NCBI GenBank assembly: GCA_963617485.1
Contig: CAVEPA010000002.1
Span: 62,001-126,000, forward strand
Direction: 5' to 3'
Length of the DNA: 64,000 nucleotides
Origin: UBA1757 sp963617485
Lineage (GTDB): Bacteria > Bacteroidota > Bacteroidia > Bacteroidales > UBA1402
The notes below the pieces were generated by a model, which saw only the letters and a list, made by a program, of their open reading frames with translations, ran no database searches and was not told where the DNA came from. Positions 1 to 8,507 of this stretch are shown one piece after another (position 1 is the first letter of the stretch; the number at the start of each line of letters is the position of its first letter). The position numbers were made by a program, and so were the translations under genes.

Positions 1-2367
1 AGTACCTCCCCAAGCCATAACACAGCATCCGCCATTTAGGGACTTCATTGTAGCATTTTTGATGTAGGAGACACCGCCTGATGCGTAAATGCAGGAATTA
101 GCTCCCTCCATATATACATCGTCTACAGTAAGTTTGCCGGAATAGACGTTAAGAAGAGCATTGCCGTCGCCCGTCGTGTTGTTGGCAACGATTTTACCGT
201 TGCCGGTAACAATCAAATCTCCATTGATTATGGAAATTGCGCGGCACCCGGTACCATCGATGGTCTTGCCGTTAAGGTCAAGAGTAGCAGCATGGCCGCT
301 GTCCAGGGTAACGGTACTTTTAATACGAATGTCTTCGTTGAGAATGACCTTATTGACTTCAGCATTCGCGAAGGCCTCTTTTAAAGCCGCCTCAGAGGCA
401 ACATAAGAAATAACACCGTCGGCACTTAATACATTGGCCAGCGAGATGCCTTCAACAATAAGAGTACCGTTGGTGTTATCTACAGTGTAAGCGTTGCTGG
501 CGCTTTGGATTTTGCCATTGCCGCTTCCGTCCTTCAAGGTGAGGCTGGCACCACTTTCGATGGTGATAACATTGCCGCTCTCAGTGCTGAGGGTCTGGCC
601 GTTCAGATCGATGATGGTATTCGTTCCACTGGCAATGTTGAAGTTACCGGTGATGCCTGCTGCCAATTTTACTTCGCGGCCGTTTTCGAGTGCATATTCA
701 AGGGTCTTGATATCTTTAACCTTGATGAAGGCTTCCAGTTCTTCGCCGCTTTCGCTGGTGGCGGTTTCAGATTCGATTTTAACAACTTCATTGGCCTTCT
801 CGCCGATAATGGCATCTTCGGCCAGCGAGGCACCGTTCTGCAGCTCGATAACGGGTGCTTTATATTCAACGGTTGTAGTCCCCGTGGTTTCGGGAGCTTT
901 CACTACAATCGAGGAAACCTTGGCTTGCTCTTTCACCTGTCCTTCATCGCTGGCGGTAGCCTTAACGATGATGGGAGCAGAAGAAGTGGTGGTCATAGAA
1001 GTGGTGATGTTGGCTGTGGGAGCCAAAACGATTTTGGCCTCTGCAGGCACGGTTTCCTTCACTTCCACCTCGGCTACTTCACAAGCGATTTCAACACCAC
1101 CCTTGGCCACCTCGAGTTTCCCGGTGATTATGGTGGAGTTGCTCAATACCAGCGTACTATTGTTGGTCTGGGAAGAGACGGTTTCGAAGGTTCCGCCCTC
1201 GATATCAACGTGGCTGTTTTCCAGATTGACAACAAGATTCGAGATGTTGTAGCTACCGGCATTGATGGTTACATTGGCGGGATAGTTTTGGGAAGTTGCG
1301 GCATTCTCGTTGTATGCTATCGTGATAACGTTCTCACCCTTGCAGTCGCCTTCGATATTCAACAATATATCGTCCTTGGTGTCGGGCAGATTGTAGGTGC
1401 CTAAGTAGCCTGCGGGAATGGAGAGGCGGTCAACATTGATTGTTTCTGTAAAAGCGGGATCCACAACAATGTTGAAGTCGGCCTGGCTGGTGTAGAGCTT
1501 ACCGATAATATTGGTGCGGTAGTTGCCCTGCAAAGGAACGTTGGGCAACGAGATGGTGTTGATGGCTGCGTTGCTGGCATCGTAGATGGTCAGCTTGGCT
1601 TCGGTCATGGCCTTAGCAGCCTTGCCCACCAGCACGTAGTTCATTGATACGTAGCCGTACTCGGTGTTGTTAACCTTGAGTTTTTCGCTCAGAAGCTCGG
1701 CGGCCGTGAATGCGGCATCAACCTCGCCGCTTACCTCGCCAGTGGCCAAATTCAGCGTGTTGGCAAGCTTGGTAAGGGTCAGCGAAGACTTGGAAACGGT
1801 TACGCCAAGGGCCGTTGCAGCTTCAACATCTGCCTTATCAACGCCGAAGTTCAACTGGGCAAAGGGACGATTCAGCGTGACAGGTTCCTTAAGCGAACCC
1901 GTGATTGTCTTGTTGGCTACATAGGCGTAGAAGGCGTCGCGGCTCTCGTCGTTGGTGGCCGTGGTGTAGTTGTTCACCGTTACGCTCTTGGCGGCAGTAT
2001 TGAAGGTATAAGGAGAAGTGAATCCTGCTGCCGGAGCCTTGTAAGCCCAGAATGCGAAACTGTAGGTCTGGCCTGTCACTAGGCGCACCTGGTAGTCGAA
2101 CGCACCCAATGCATTCCTGCTGATGGTTTCGTTAGTGACAAGTACGCCAGCGTCATTGTAGACACAGCAGTCCACTTTGTCTACGGTAGTACCATCGGCC
2201 ACGGTTTTGTCGCCGGCGGCACGCGTCTGCAAACCGGGCGTGGCTATCGCGAAACTCACGATGGCTTCTTCGCCGTCAACCGGGGGTGTTTCAATCATTT
2301 CGTTGGTGCAGGATGCTGCAAACGCTACTAAAGCTATCGCAGCCAGCGATTTGAAAATCTTTTTCAT
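1..2367 (-). CDS. Fimbrillin-like lipoprotein with beta-helix adhesin region (3' end outside window)
   Basis: The frame is open from an ATG at the right end to the window edge, giving the first 789 codons. The protein starts with a lipoprotein signal ending FAASC (Cys20), so it should be lipidated and reach the outer membrane or surface. Residues about 30-300 match the Bacteroidales fimbrillin-type fold (DUF6562-like, from memory), with the ATPGLQTRA stretch, NDESRDAFYAYV and the end motif PLQGNYRTNIIG. After this comes a long Thr/Ser/Asn-rich region whose repeated strands (for example LDLNGKTI and GNGKIVANN) look like a right-handed parallel beta-helix. Residues about 126-647 are encoded by DNA identical to the gene at 3495-7265, while residues 21-118 resemble the short paralogue at 2495-3448 (shared CCVY, WAYKAP and SPYTF). 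It is the last visible gene of the fimbrial operon. Function as an adhesin or fimbrial subunit is inferred. Confidence 0.85.
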   Translation of the reverse strand, partial: MKKIFKSLAAIALVAFAASCTNEMIETPPVDGEEAIVSFAIATPGLQTRAAGDKTVADGTTVDKVDCCVYNDAGVLVTNETISRNALGAFDYQVRLVTGQTYSFAFWAYKAPAAGFTSPYTFNTAAKSVTVNNYTTATNDESRDAFYAYVANKTITGSLKEPVTLNRPFAQLNFGVDKADVEAATALGVTVSKSSLTLTKLANTLNLATGEVSGEVDAAFTAAELLSEKLKVNNTEYGYVSMNYVLVGKAAKAMTEAKLTIYDASNAAINTISLPNVPLQGNYRTNIIGKLYTSQADFNIVVDPAFTETINVDRLSIPAGYLGTYNLPDTKDDILLNIEGDCKGENVITIAYNENAATSQNYPANVTINAGSYNISNLVVNLENSHVDIEGGTFETVSSQTNNSTLVLSNSTIITGKLEVAKGGVEIACEVAEVEVKETVPAEAKIVLAPTANITTSMTTTSSAPIIVKATASDEGQVKEQAKVSSIVVKAPETTGTTTVEYKAPVIELQNGASLAEDAIIGEKANEVVKIESETATSESGEELEAFIKVKDIKTLEYALENGREVKLAAGITGNFNIASGTNTIIDLNGQTLSTESGNVITIESGASLTLKDGSGNGKIQSASNAYTVDNTNGTLIVEGISLANVLSADGVISYVASEAALKEAFANAEVNKVILNEDIRIKSTVTLDSGHAATLDLNGKTIDGTGCRAISIINGDLIVTGNGKIVANNTTGDGNALLNVYSGKLTVDDVYMEGANSCIYASGGVSYIKNATMKSLNGGCCVMAWGGT
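425..1992. repeat. Identical 1,568-bp block, copy A (in the truncated fimbrillin gene)
   Basis: This block matches positions 5344-6911 without a difference in the lines I compared base by base, in direct orientation. It encodes residues about 126-647 of the leftmost fimbrillin-like gene. On both sides the two genes diverge at once (G/A mismatches at 424 and 1993). This pattern points to recent gene conversion or unequal exchange between paralogues. Confidence 0.93.
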
Positions 2368-2423
2368 AATGGAATTCTCTTATACTACTATTAGGATACT
2401 GTGATGGTTCGAAAGGATGCCGA

Positions 2424-2484
2424 TGTTTTCTTGTCATGGCAAAGTCAAATTGACTTGACTTTGCTCATGACAGAAAACATTTCC
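2424..2484. repeat. Long near-perfect inverted repeat between fimbrillin genes
   Basis: Two arms of about 24 nt, GTTTTCTTGTCATGGCAAAG with its continuation and the reverse complement near 2456-2484, pair with one bulge on each side and a loop of about 6 nt. It lies between the stop of the short fimbrillin gene and the start of the truncated one. No T-run follows on the minus strand, so it is not a standard terminator. It may act as an mRNA-stability or attenuation hairpin, or mark a recombination site. Confidence 0.75.
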
Positions 2485-2494
2485 AAAGTAGGGC

Positions 2495-3448
2495 CTAGTT
2501 TGTAGTAGGATAATCCACATTGTCATCCTCCCCTGCGAAAGCAGGAGCCACTTCAACACTGTAGTCGGTCTGGCTGGTGAAGAGATCGCCAAGCACGTTG
2601 GTGCGGTAGTTGCCCTGCAAGGGAACGTTGGGAACATCAATGGTGTTGATTTCCTCATTGTTCTCTTTGTAAAGCGTCAGCTTGGCATCGGCCGTGGCCT
2701 TAGCAGCCTTGCCTACCAGCACGTAGTTCATCGATACGTAGCCGTAGCCAGTTTCGTTAACCGTGAGGTCTTCGTTCAGAAGCGCTGCAGCGGAGAACGT
2801 GGCTTCAGCTTCGCCGCTTACTGTACCGTCAACCAGGTTGAGCGTAGTGCCAAGATTCTGAATCGTCAGCGCAGACTTGGAAACGGTTATGCCAAGATTC
2901 TCGGCGACGGTGATATCATCCTTGTTCACACCAAAGTTCAGCTGGGCGAAGGGACGGTGCAGCTTAACTTCCCGATTCAGGGAACCCGTAATCTGCACAG
3001 GCTCTACATAGGCGTAGAAAGCATCGCGGCTCTCGTCGTTGGAAACGGCGTTAGCGTAAGAAACGGTAACGGTCTTGTCAGTAGCACTGAAGGTGTAAGG
3101 AGAGGTGGCTCCTTCTGCCGGAGCCTTGTAAGCCCAGAAGATAAAGCTGTAGGTTTGACCCGTCATCAGGCGCACCTGGAAATTGGTCGAGCCGTTGGTC
3201 ATATCGATGGTTTTGCTGACAGTTTCGTTGGAGATAAGTGCCCCTTCTGAATCGTAAACACAGCATGCCACTTTGTCTACGGTTTTACCATCGGCCACGG
3301 CACGGGTCATCAGGCCCGGAGTGGCTATGCTGAAGTTAACAACGGACTCTCCCTCGTTCACGATAGGGGTTTCAATCATTTCTTTGGAACAAGATGCTGC
3401 GAAAACCATTAAGGCAATGGCAGCGATGGATTTCATAATCTTTTTCAT
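2495..3448 (-). CDS. Short fimbrillin-like lipoprotein
   Basis: This 317-residue protein has a lipobox FAASC (Cys20) and a single fimbrillin-like domain. It carries the same landmarks as its two neighbours: ATPGLMTRAVADG, TGQTYSF, NDESRDAFYAYV, RPFAQLNFGV, YGYVSMNYVLVGKAAKA and PLQGNYRTNVLG. It ends about 25 residues after that last motif, so it lacks the beta-helix extension of the flanking paralogues and looks like a minimal subunit. It lies 46 nt downstream of the large paralogue, in the same direction. A 127-nt spacer containing a strong inverted repeat separates it from the next gene. The Arg after the conserved ATPG stretch is where, in Porphyromonas fimbrillins, a protease trims the precursor; whether that happens here is unknown. 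Likely a structural or tip fimbrial subunit. Confidence 0.85.
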   Translation of the reverse strand: MKKIMKSIAAIALMVFAASCSKEMIETPIVNEGESVVNFSIATPGLMTRAVADGKTVDKVACCVYDSEGALISNETVSKTIDMTNGSTNFQVRLMTGQTYSFIFWAYKAPAEGATSPYTFSATDKTVTVSYANAVSNDESRDAFYAYVEPVQITGSLNREVKLHRPFAQLNFGVNKDDITVAENLGITVSKSALTIQNLGTTLNLVDGTVSGEAEATFSAAALLNEDLTVNETGYGYVSMNYVLVGKAAKATADAKLTLYKENNEEINTIDVPNVPLQGNYRTNVLGDLFTSQTDYSVEVAPAFAGEDDNVDYPTTN

Positions 3449-3494
3449 AATGTAATGGGTTTTAATTGGTTATACTTTGTTTATCGGTTTATTC

Positions 3495-6400
3495 TTAGTA
3501 GTTGATGGTAGCAGTGCCGGTGTTGCCAGTCTCGGTGCCGGTCCAACTGTTATAGCGTCCGATGTAGTTCCTGGCATTGAAACTTGCGTTGTCCGTGAGG
3601 TTCTTGTAGTTACGGGTCTTATCGACCGTAATGGTCACTCCGGCAATAGAACAATCCTTAACGGAATCATACTGCGCCGCAATGCCGACAATACCGCCCA
3701 TATCTCTATAGCCCTTGATGCTGACATTCTTCACTGAGCAGCCTGAAATCACATAACCAGGAGCATTTGATTCACCCCAATGACCAAGAATACCACCAAC
3801 CTTATCGCCTTCGTCGTATTCTTTACCATTAGCCAACGGAGCTGTTACAGCAATCAGTTCAGCTTTCTCTACCGCGCAATTTGATATTGAGCAATAGCCC
3901 TGGCCGCTGATGCCGCCAACATAGTGCGTACTGCGAACCTTGGCATTGTAAACCTTGATGCCTTCAGCCTTTGAAGTGTGAAGATTGCCGACTGCAACGC
4001 CACAAGCGCTACCACTGCAAATGCTTACTTCAGAAGCAATATCGGCATTTTCTACCGTGAAATTCTTCAAAGAGCCGTTAAGGACGCGGCCAAACAGACC
4101 CAAATAGGCTTTCTGCTCTGCGGAATGAACATACAGATTGGAGATGGTATAACCCTTGCCGTCGAAGGTGCCTTGGAAAGATTTGGCATCTTCACCATAC
4201 AGTCCAATGGGAGCCCAGTTGAGATTGCAAAGATTGATGTCAGCATTAAGGTAAACAGTCTTGCCCTTGAAAGTGGTAATGCCTTCATTTACCTCCTTGG
4301 CAATCCACGCCAGTTCGGAAGCTTTGGTAATGAGGTAGTTGCCGTTGGCATCGGTAGTGGGTTCGGAAACCGAGCCGTCCCAATCGTATTTATACTGGTT
4401 GGCCGACGCATCCAAGAAGGTACCGCTGTAGATAAATCTGGGGTTGTTCTGCGAATAAATGGCACCATTGAAAACACCACCGGTAACAGTGAGCTTAATC
4501 TGGTCGCGTGCAACATCGTTCTGAACGTCTTTCTCCCAAATAGCATATACGCCGTTGAAAGTACCGCCCGAGATGGTTACATTTATCGGCAAATTGGTGT
4601 TGTGCTGCGAAATACCAATGGCTGCACCATCTGTGGTAGTTCCACTTCCGTTAGGCTGCACGGTAAAAGGATTGGCTGTGGAGGTAAATTCACCGCTGGA
4701 GATATTCATGATACCCGCACGGATTTCTATGGCAGTCATTCTGCCCACCACCTTGCTGTTCTTGATATTCCAAACAGCATAGCCTGCAGCGTAGATTCCC
4801 ACACCTCTTGAATCGAAATCGGCACCGTCAAGGTTGAATATCGGGGCATTGGCACCCGTCTGCTGATTAGACCCGTTGATGTAGACACCGTATACATCTT
4901 TAATAAAATTCTCATCGTGAACATACTTGGCGGAGCAGTTTACTACAAGGCCGTAGTTGTTATAAGTTCCATTGTCGTCTTTGGCTACAAAGATACCAGC
5001 CCAGCCTTTCAAGGTGATGCCGTTACCGATAGTAACAACTGTATAATTGGCTACATTCTCGGTGCCACTGCCTCTAAGCATAAGACCGTGGCCATCATCA
5101 ACGCTTTCCGCTATGATACCGGTACCGATGAAATCAACGGTAGCATTGTATATATCAAACGGTGTGTCATTTTTCGTAATTGTTTTGCCGTTCATGTCAA
5201 TCACTACCTTGCGACCGCCATTGATAACCGCCGTTTTTGTAAGGTCGATATCAGCACTAATCACAATCTTGCCGATGTTGGTGTCGGCGATAGCGGCGTT
5301 GAGAGCCTTTTCGTCGGCAACATAAGAGCGTACACCGTCGGCGCTTAATACATTGGCCAGCGAGATGCCTTCAACAATAAGAGTACCGTTGGTGTTATCT
5401 ACAGTGTAAGCGTTGCTGGCGCTTTGGATTTTGCCATTGCCGCTTCCGTCCTTCAAGGTGAGGCTGGCACCACTTTCGATGGTGATAACATTGCCGCTCT
5501 CAGTGCTGAGGGTCTGGCCGTTCAGATCGATGATGGTATTCGTTCCACTGGCAATGTTGAAGTTACCGGTGATGCCTGCTGCCAATTTTACTTCGCGGCC
5601 GTTTTCGAGTGCATATTCAAGGGTCTTGATATCTTTAACCTTGATGAAGGCTTCCAGTTCTTCGCCGCTTTCGCTGGTGGCGGTTTCAGATTCGATTTTA
5701 ACAACTTCATTGGCCTTCTCGCCGATAATGGCATCTTCGGCCAGCGAGGCACCGTTCTGCAGCTCGATAACGGGTGCTTTATATTCAACGGTTGTAGTCC
5801 CCGTGGTTTCGGGAGCTTTCACTACAATCGAGGAAACCTTGGCTTGCTCTTTCACCTGTCCTTCATCGCTGGCGGTAGCCTTAACGATGATGGGAGCAGA
5901 AGAAGTGGTGGTCATAGAAGTGGTGATGTTGGCTGTGGGAGCCAAAACGATTTTGGCCTCTGCAGGCACGGTTTCCTTCACTTCCACCTCGGCTACTTCA
6001 CAAGCGATTTCAACACCACCCTTGGCCACCTCGAGTTTCCCGGTGATTATGGTGGAGTTGCTCAATACCAGCGTACTATTGTTGGTCTGGGAAGAGACGG
6101 TTTCGAAGGTTCCGCCCTCGATATCAACGTGGCTGTTTTCCAGATTGACAACAAGATTCGAGATGTTGTAGCTACCGGCATTGATGGTTACATTGGCGGG
6201 ATAGTTTTGGGAAGTTGCGGCATTCTCGTTGTATGCTATCGTGATAACGTTCTCACCCTTGCAGTCGCCTTCGATATTCAACAATATATCGTCCTTGGTG
6301 TCGGGCAGATTGTAGGTGCCTAAGTAGCCTGCGGGAATGGAGAGGCGGTCAACATTGATTGTTTCTGTAAAAGCGGGATCCACAACAATGTTGAAGTCGG

Positions 6401-7265
6401 CCTGGCTGGTGTAGAGCTTACCGATAATATTGGTGCGGTAGTTGCCCTGCAAAGGAACGTTGGGCAACGAGATGGTGTTGATGGCTGCGTTGCTGGCATC
6501 GTAGATGGTCAGCTTGGCTTCGGTCATGGCCTTAGCAGCCTTGCCCACCAGCACGTAGTTCATTGATACGTAGCCGTACTCGGTGTTGTTAACCTTGAGT
6601 TTTTCGCTCAGAAGCTCGGCGGCCGTGAATGCGGCATCAACCTCGCCGCTTACCTCGCCAGTGGCCAAATTCAGCGTGTTGGCAAGCTTGGTAAGGGTCA
6701 GCGAAGACTTGGAAACGGTTACGCCAAGGGCCGTTGCAGCTTCAACATCTGCCTTATCAACGCCGAAGTTCAACTGGGCAAAGGGACGATTCAGCGTGAC
6801 AGGTTCCTTAAGCGAACCCGTGATTGTCTTGTTGGCTACATAGGCGTAGAAGGCGTCGCGGCTCTCGTCGTTGGTGGCCGTGGTGTAGTTGTTCACCGTT
6901 ACGCTCTTGGCAGCCGAGTCGAGTTCGTAATGATTGCCGTCCTTATCGTAGGCCCAGAAAACAAAACTGTAGGTCTGGCCCGTTACCAGGCGCAGCGAGA
7001 TGTCGGCCTTGCCGCCGCTCATGTCGGATGTTTTGCCAACACCCTCGATAAGATTGCCGTCCTTGTCGTAGACATGGCATTGCACCTTGTCTACGGTGTT
7101 TCCGTCGGCCACGGCTCGGGTCATCAGGCCCGGAGTGGCAACCGAGAAGTTCACAACGGCTTCTTCGCCGTCGTAAGATGCGGGATTTTCCAACAGCTCG
7201 TTGGTGCAGGATGCTGCAAACGCTACTAAAGCTATCGCAGCCAGTGATTTGAAAATCTTTTTCAT
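3495..7265 (-). CDS. Large fimbrillin-like lipoprotein with beta-helix and GLUG-type repeats
   Basis: This is a 1,256-residue predicted surface lipoprotein. After the lipobox (FAASC, Cys20) residues 25-300 form the fimbrillin-like domain. Residues about 300-1000 are a low-complexity Thr/Ala/Val/Asn-rich region with repeated short strands typical of a parallel beta-helix (LDLNGQTL, IDMNGKTI). The last 250 residues contain GLUG-like motifs (GTFDGKGYTISNLYV, YLGLFGRV, VGGISGQGYCSISNC, MGGIVGIAAQYDS), known from surface adhesins and IgA-protease-like proteins. It ends TGTATINY with no sorting tail that I recognise. Codons about 119-641 are identical in DNA to the neighbouring partial paralogue. 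It lies 24 nt downstream of the anchor lipoprotein gene, so it is probably co-transcribed with it. Role as adhesive fimbrial subunit is inferred from domain content and context. Confidence 0.87.
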   Translation of the reverse strand: MKKIFKSLAAIALVAFAASCTNELLENPASYDGEEAVVNFSVATPGLMTRAVADGNTVDKVQCHVYDKDGNLIEGVGKTSDMSGGKADISLRLVTGQTYSFVFWAYDKDGNHYELDSAAKSVTVNNYTTATNDESRDAFYAYVANKTITGSLKEPVTLNRPFAQLNFGVDKADVEAATALGVTVSKSSLTLTKLANTLNLATGEVSGEVDAAFTAAELLSEKLKVNNTEYGYVSMNYVLVGKAAKAMTEAKLTIYDASNAAINTISLPNVPLQGNYRTNIIGKLYTSQADFNIVVDPAFTETINVDRLSIPAGYLGTYNLPDTKDDILLNIEGDCKGENVITIAYNENAATSQNYPANVTINAGSYNISNLVVNLENSHVDIEGGTFETVSSQTNNSTLVLSNSTIITGKLEVAKGGVEIACEVAEVEVKETVPAEAKIVLAPTANITTSMTTTSSAPIIVKATASDEGQVKEQAKVSSIVVKAPETTGTTTVEYKAPVIELQNGASLAEDAIIGEKANEVVKIESETATSESGEELEAFIKVKDIKTLEYALENGREVKLAAGITGNFNIASGTNTIIDLNGQTLSTESGNVITIESGASLTLKDGSGNGKIQSASNAYTVDNTNGTLIVEGISLANVLSADGVRSYVADEKALNAAIADTNIGKIVISADIDLTKTAVINGGRKVVIDMNGKTITKNDTPFDIYNATVDFIGTGIIAESVDDGHGLMLRGSGTENVANYTVVTIGNGITLKGWAGIFVAKDDNGTYNNYGLVVNCSAKYVHDENFIKDVYGVYINGSNQQTGANAPIFNLDGADFDSRGVGIYAAGYAVWNIKNSKVVGRMTAIEIRAGIMNISSGEFTSTANPFTVQPNGSGTTTDGAAIGISQHNTNLPINVTISGGTFNGVYAIWEKDVQNDVARDQIKLTVTGGVFNGAIYSQNNPRFIYSGTFLDASANQYKYDWDGSVSEPTTDANGNYLITKASELAWIAKEVNEGITTFKGKTVYLNADINLCNLNWAPIGLYGEDAKSFQGTFDGKGYTISNLYVHSAEQKAYLGLFGRVLNGSLKNFTVENADIASEVSICSGSACGVAVGNLHTSKAEGIKVYNAKVRSTHYVGGISGQGYCSISNCAVEKAELIAVTAPLANGKEYDEGDKVGGILGHWGESNAPGYVISGCSVKNVSIKGYRDMGGIVGIAAQYDSVKDCSIAGVTITVDKTRNYKNLTDNASFNARNYIGRYNSWTGTETGNTGTATINY
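5344..6911. repeat. Identical 1,568-bp block, copy B (in the large fimbrillin gene)
   Basis: This is the partner of the block at 425-1992, at a constant offset of 4,919 bp. It encodes residues about 119-641 of the 1,256-residue paralogue. The signal-peptide codons of the two genes are nearly identical again at 2304-2367 and 7202-7265, with divergent sequence in between. Confidence 0.93.
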
Positions 7266-7289
7266 ATTGGAATTGTTTATTAGTGGATA

Positions 7290-8507
7290 TTATAAGTTGA
7301 TATTGTATTCGCCGTTGAATTCTGCGTTGACACCAATGCTGCCTCCCGTACTGAGGGTGAGAAAATCGCCACGCACTGTCGTTATTCTGCTCCTGACAAT
7401 CGGCACTGTTATGGAGGGTGTGAGCGAGAGCAGATTGTTGGTTTTCTTGTCGTAAAGGGCCACCTGCACAATGACGCTCGATTCGTGGCCGTTCACCATC
7501 ACATAGTCGAAGCCCATCAGCACCTCGTCCATCGAAATCGGGCTGAACTCTGAGTCGAACTGCACGCCGGCGCGTGAATCGATGGGCTTGTTCTTGAACA
7601 TATCGAACATAAAGGGCATAAACGAGGTGTAATAAAAGCGGATGTAGTAGTCGGATGGGTTGAAGCCGGGAGCTTTAGCCGGATTCCAGACATTCGACAC
7701 ATCGCTGCCGGGCAAGAGCTCGGCCGGTGTTTCTACCGTTACCTTCGTCTCGCCTTCTTTAACCTTATTCATAGCTTCCTTTTCGAGTTTTCTTGCGTTT
7801 ATCCAGCGGGAATATTCCTCACTCGAGAGTTTTTCCTTCAATACCTTCATCATCAGACATTCAAGGTCGGTGGCGATAAAGCGGAACTTGGCGAGCGGAC
7901 GTTCCATATCCAGCGTTACCGCGATGGGTTCTTGCTTGCTGCCCACCCGCTGAAGGGACACCTCTGCCGAACCCAAGAATGCGTCTTTATAGTCGGTGTT
8001 GGCCGAATGCAGCTCGGGCAAGGCGATGGCGGCAAAATCGCCGGTTTCATAGTAAAGGTCGTCTGTACTGCCTTTGGCTACATAATCGGCCCAACAGCGT
8101 ATCTGCCAATCGCCTTCGGGCAATACCGCCAGCGTGCTGTAATCGAGCGTTGAGAGGTCGTCTTTGGTCAATACCAACGTATAGTCGGGGGCTTCGTTGC
8201 GCGAGAAGCTGCCATCGGGAAGGCGAGGATAGAATTTCACCGTATATCTGAAGGCATGCTCTTTATCGGCCTTGGTTGTCGATTCTGAGGATATATCCGT
8301 CTTGGTTTCGTAGTTTACCGTCAGGTAGGGTGGCAAGTCGGTAGAGAATACGAAATCAAGTTTCAGCACCGCAGGGGTGGACTCGTCGGGCCATTGATGA
8401 ACGCTGCAGGAAAAAGCGCCAATAACCACTAACACGCAACCAAGGACCGGCAGCGCTCCCGTAAACGCGACCAGACGAGTCCATATTTTTAATATCATCC
8501 GCTTCAT
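7290..8507 (-). CDS. Fimbrial anchor-type lipoprotein (FimB/Mfa2-like, DUF6562-like)
   Basis: This is a 405-residue lipoprotein. A basic start and hydrophobic stretch lead to a lipobox-like FSCS at about residue 34, followed by VHQWPDES, a signature I associate with the Bacteroidales Mfa2/FimB anchor group. Two beta-rich halves follow, with RPLAKFRF in the middle and a C-terminal RSRITTVRGDF region that parallels the end of the fimbrillin domain in the downstream genes. Its ATG overlaps the TGA of the upstream outer-membrane protein gene (ATGA), suggesting translational coupling. In related operons this subunit anchors and limits the length of the fimbria; that role is inferred here. It could instead be an accessory subunit. 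Confidence 0.75.
   Translation of the reverse strand: MKRMILKIWTRLVAFTGALPVLGCVLVVIGAFSCSVHQWPDESTPAVLKLDFVFSTDLPPYLTVNYETKTDISSESTTKADKEHAFRYTVKFYPRLPDGSFSRNEAPDYTLVLTKDDLSTLDYSTLAVLPEGDWQIRCWADYVAKGSTDDLYYETGDFAAIALPELHSANTDYKDAFLGSAEVSLQRVGSKQEPIAVTLDMERPLAKFRFIATDLECLMMKVLKEKLSSEEYSRWINARKLEKEAMNKVKEGETKVTVETPAELLPGSDVSNVWNPAKAPGFNPSDYYIRFYYTSFMPFMFDMFKNKPIDSRAGVQFDSEFSPISMDEVLMGFDYVMVNGHESSVIVQVALYDKKTNNLLSLTPSITVPIVRSRITTVRGDFLTLSTGGSIGVNAEFNGEYNINL

Noticed and set aside
494..1404. Long plus-strand open frames (252 and 299 codons), repeated at 5413-6323
   Set aside because: They lie antisense to the fimbrillin genes, have no signal or domain sense, and follow from the low-complexity codon pattern of the real minus-strand genes.
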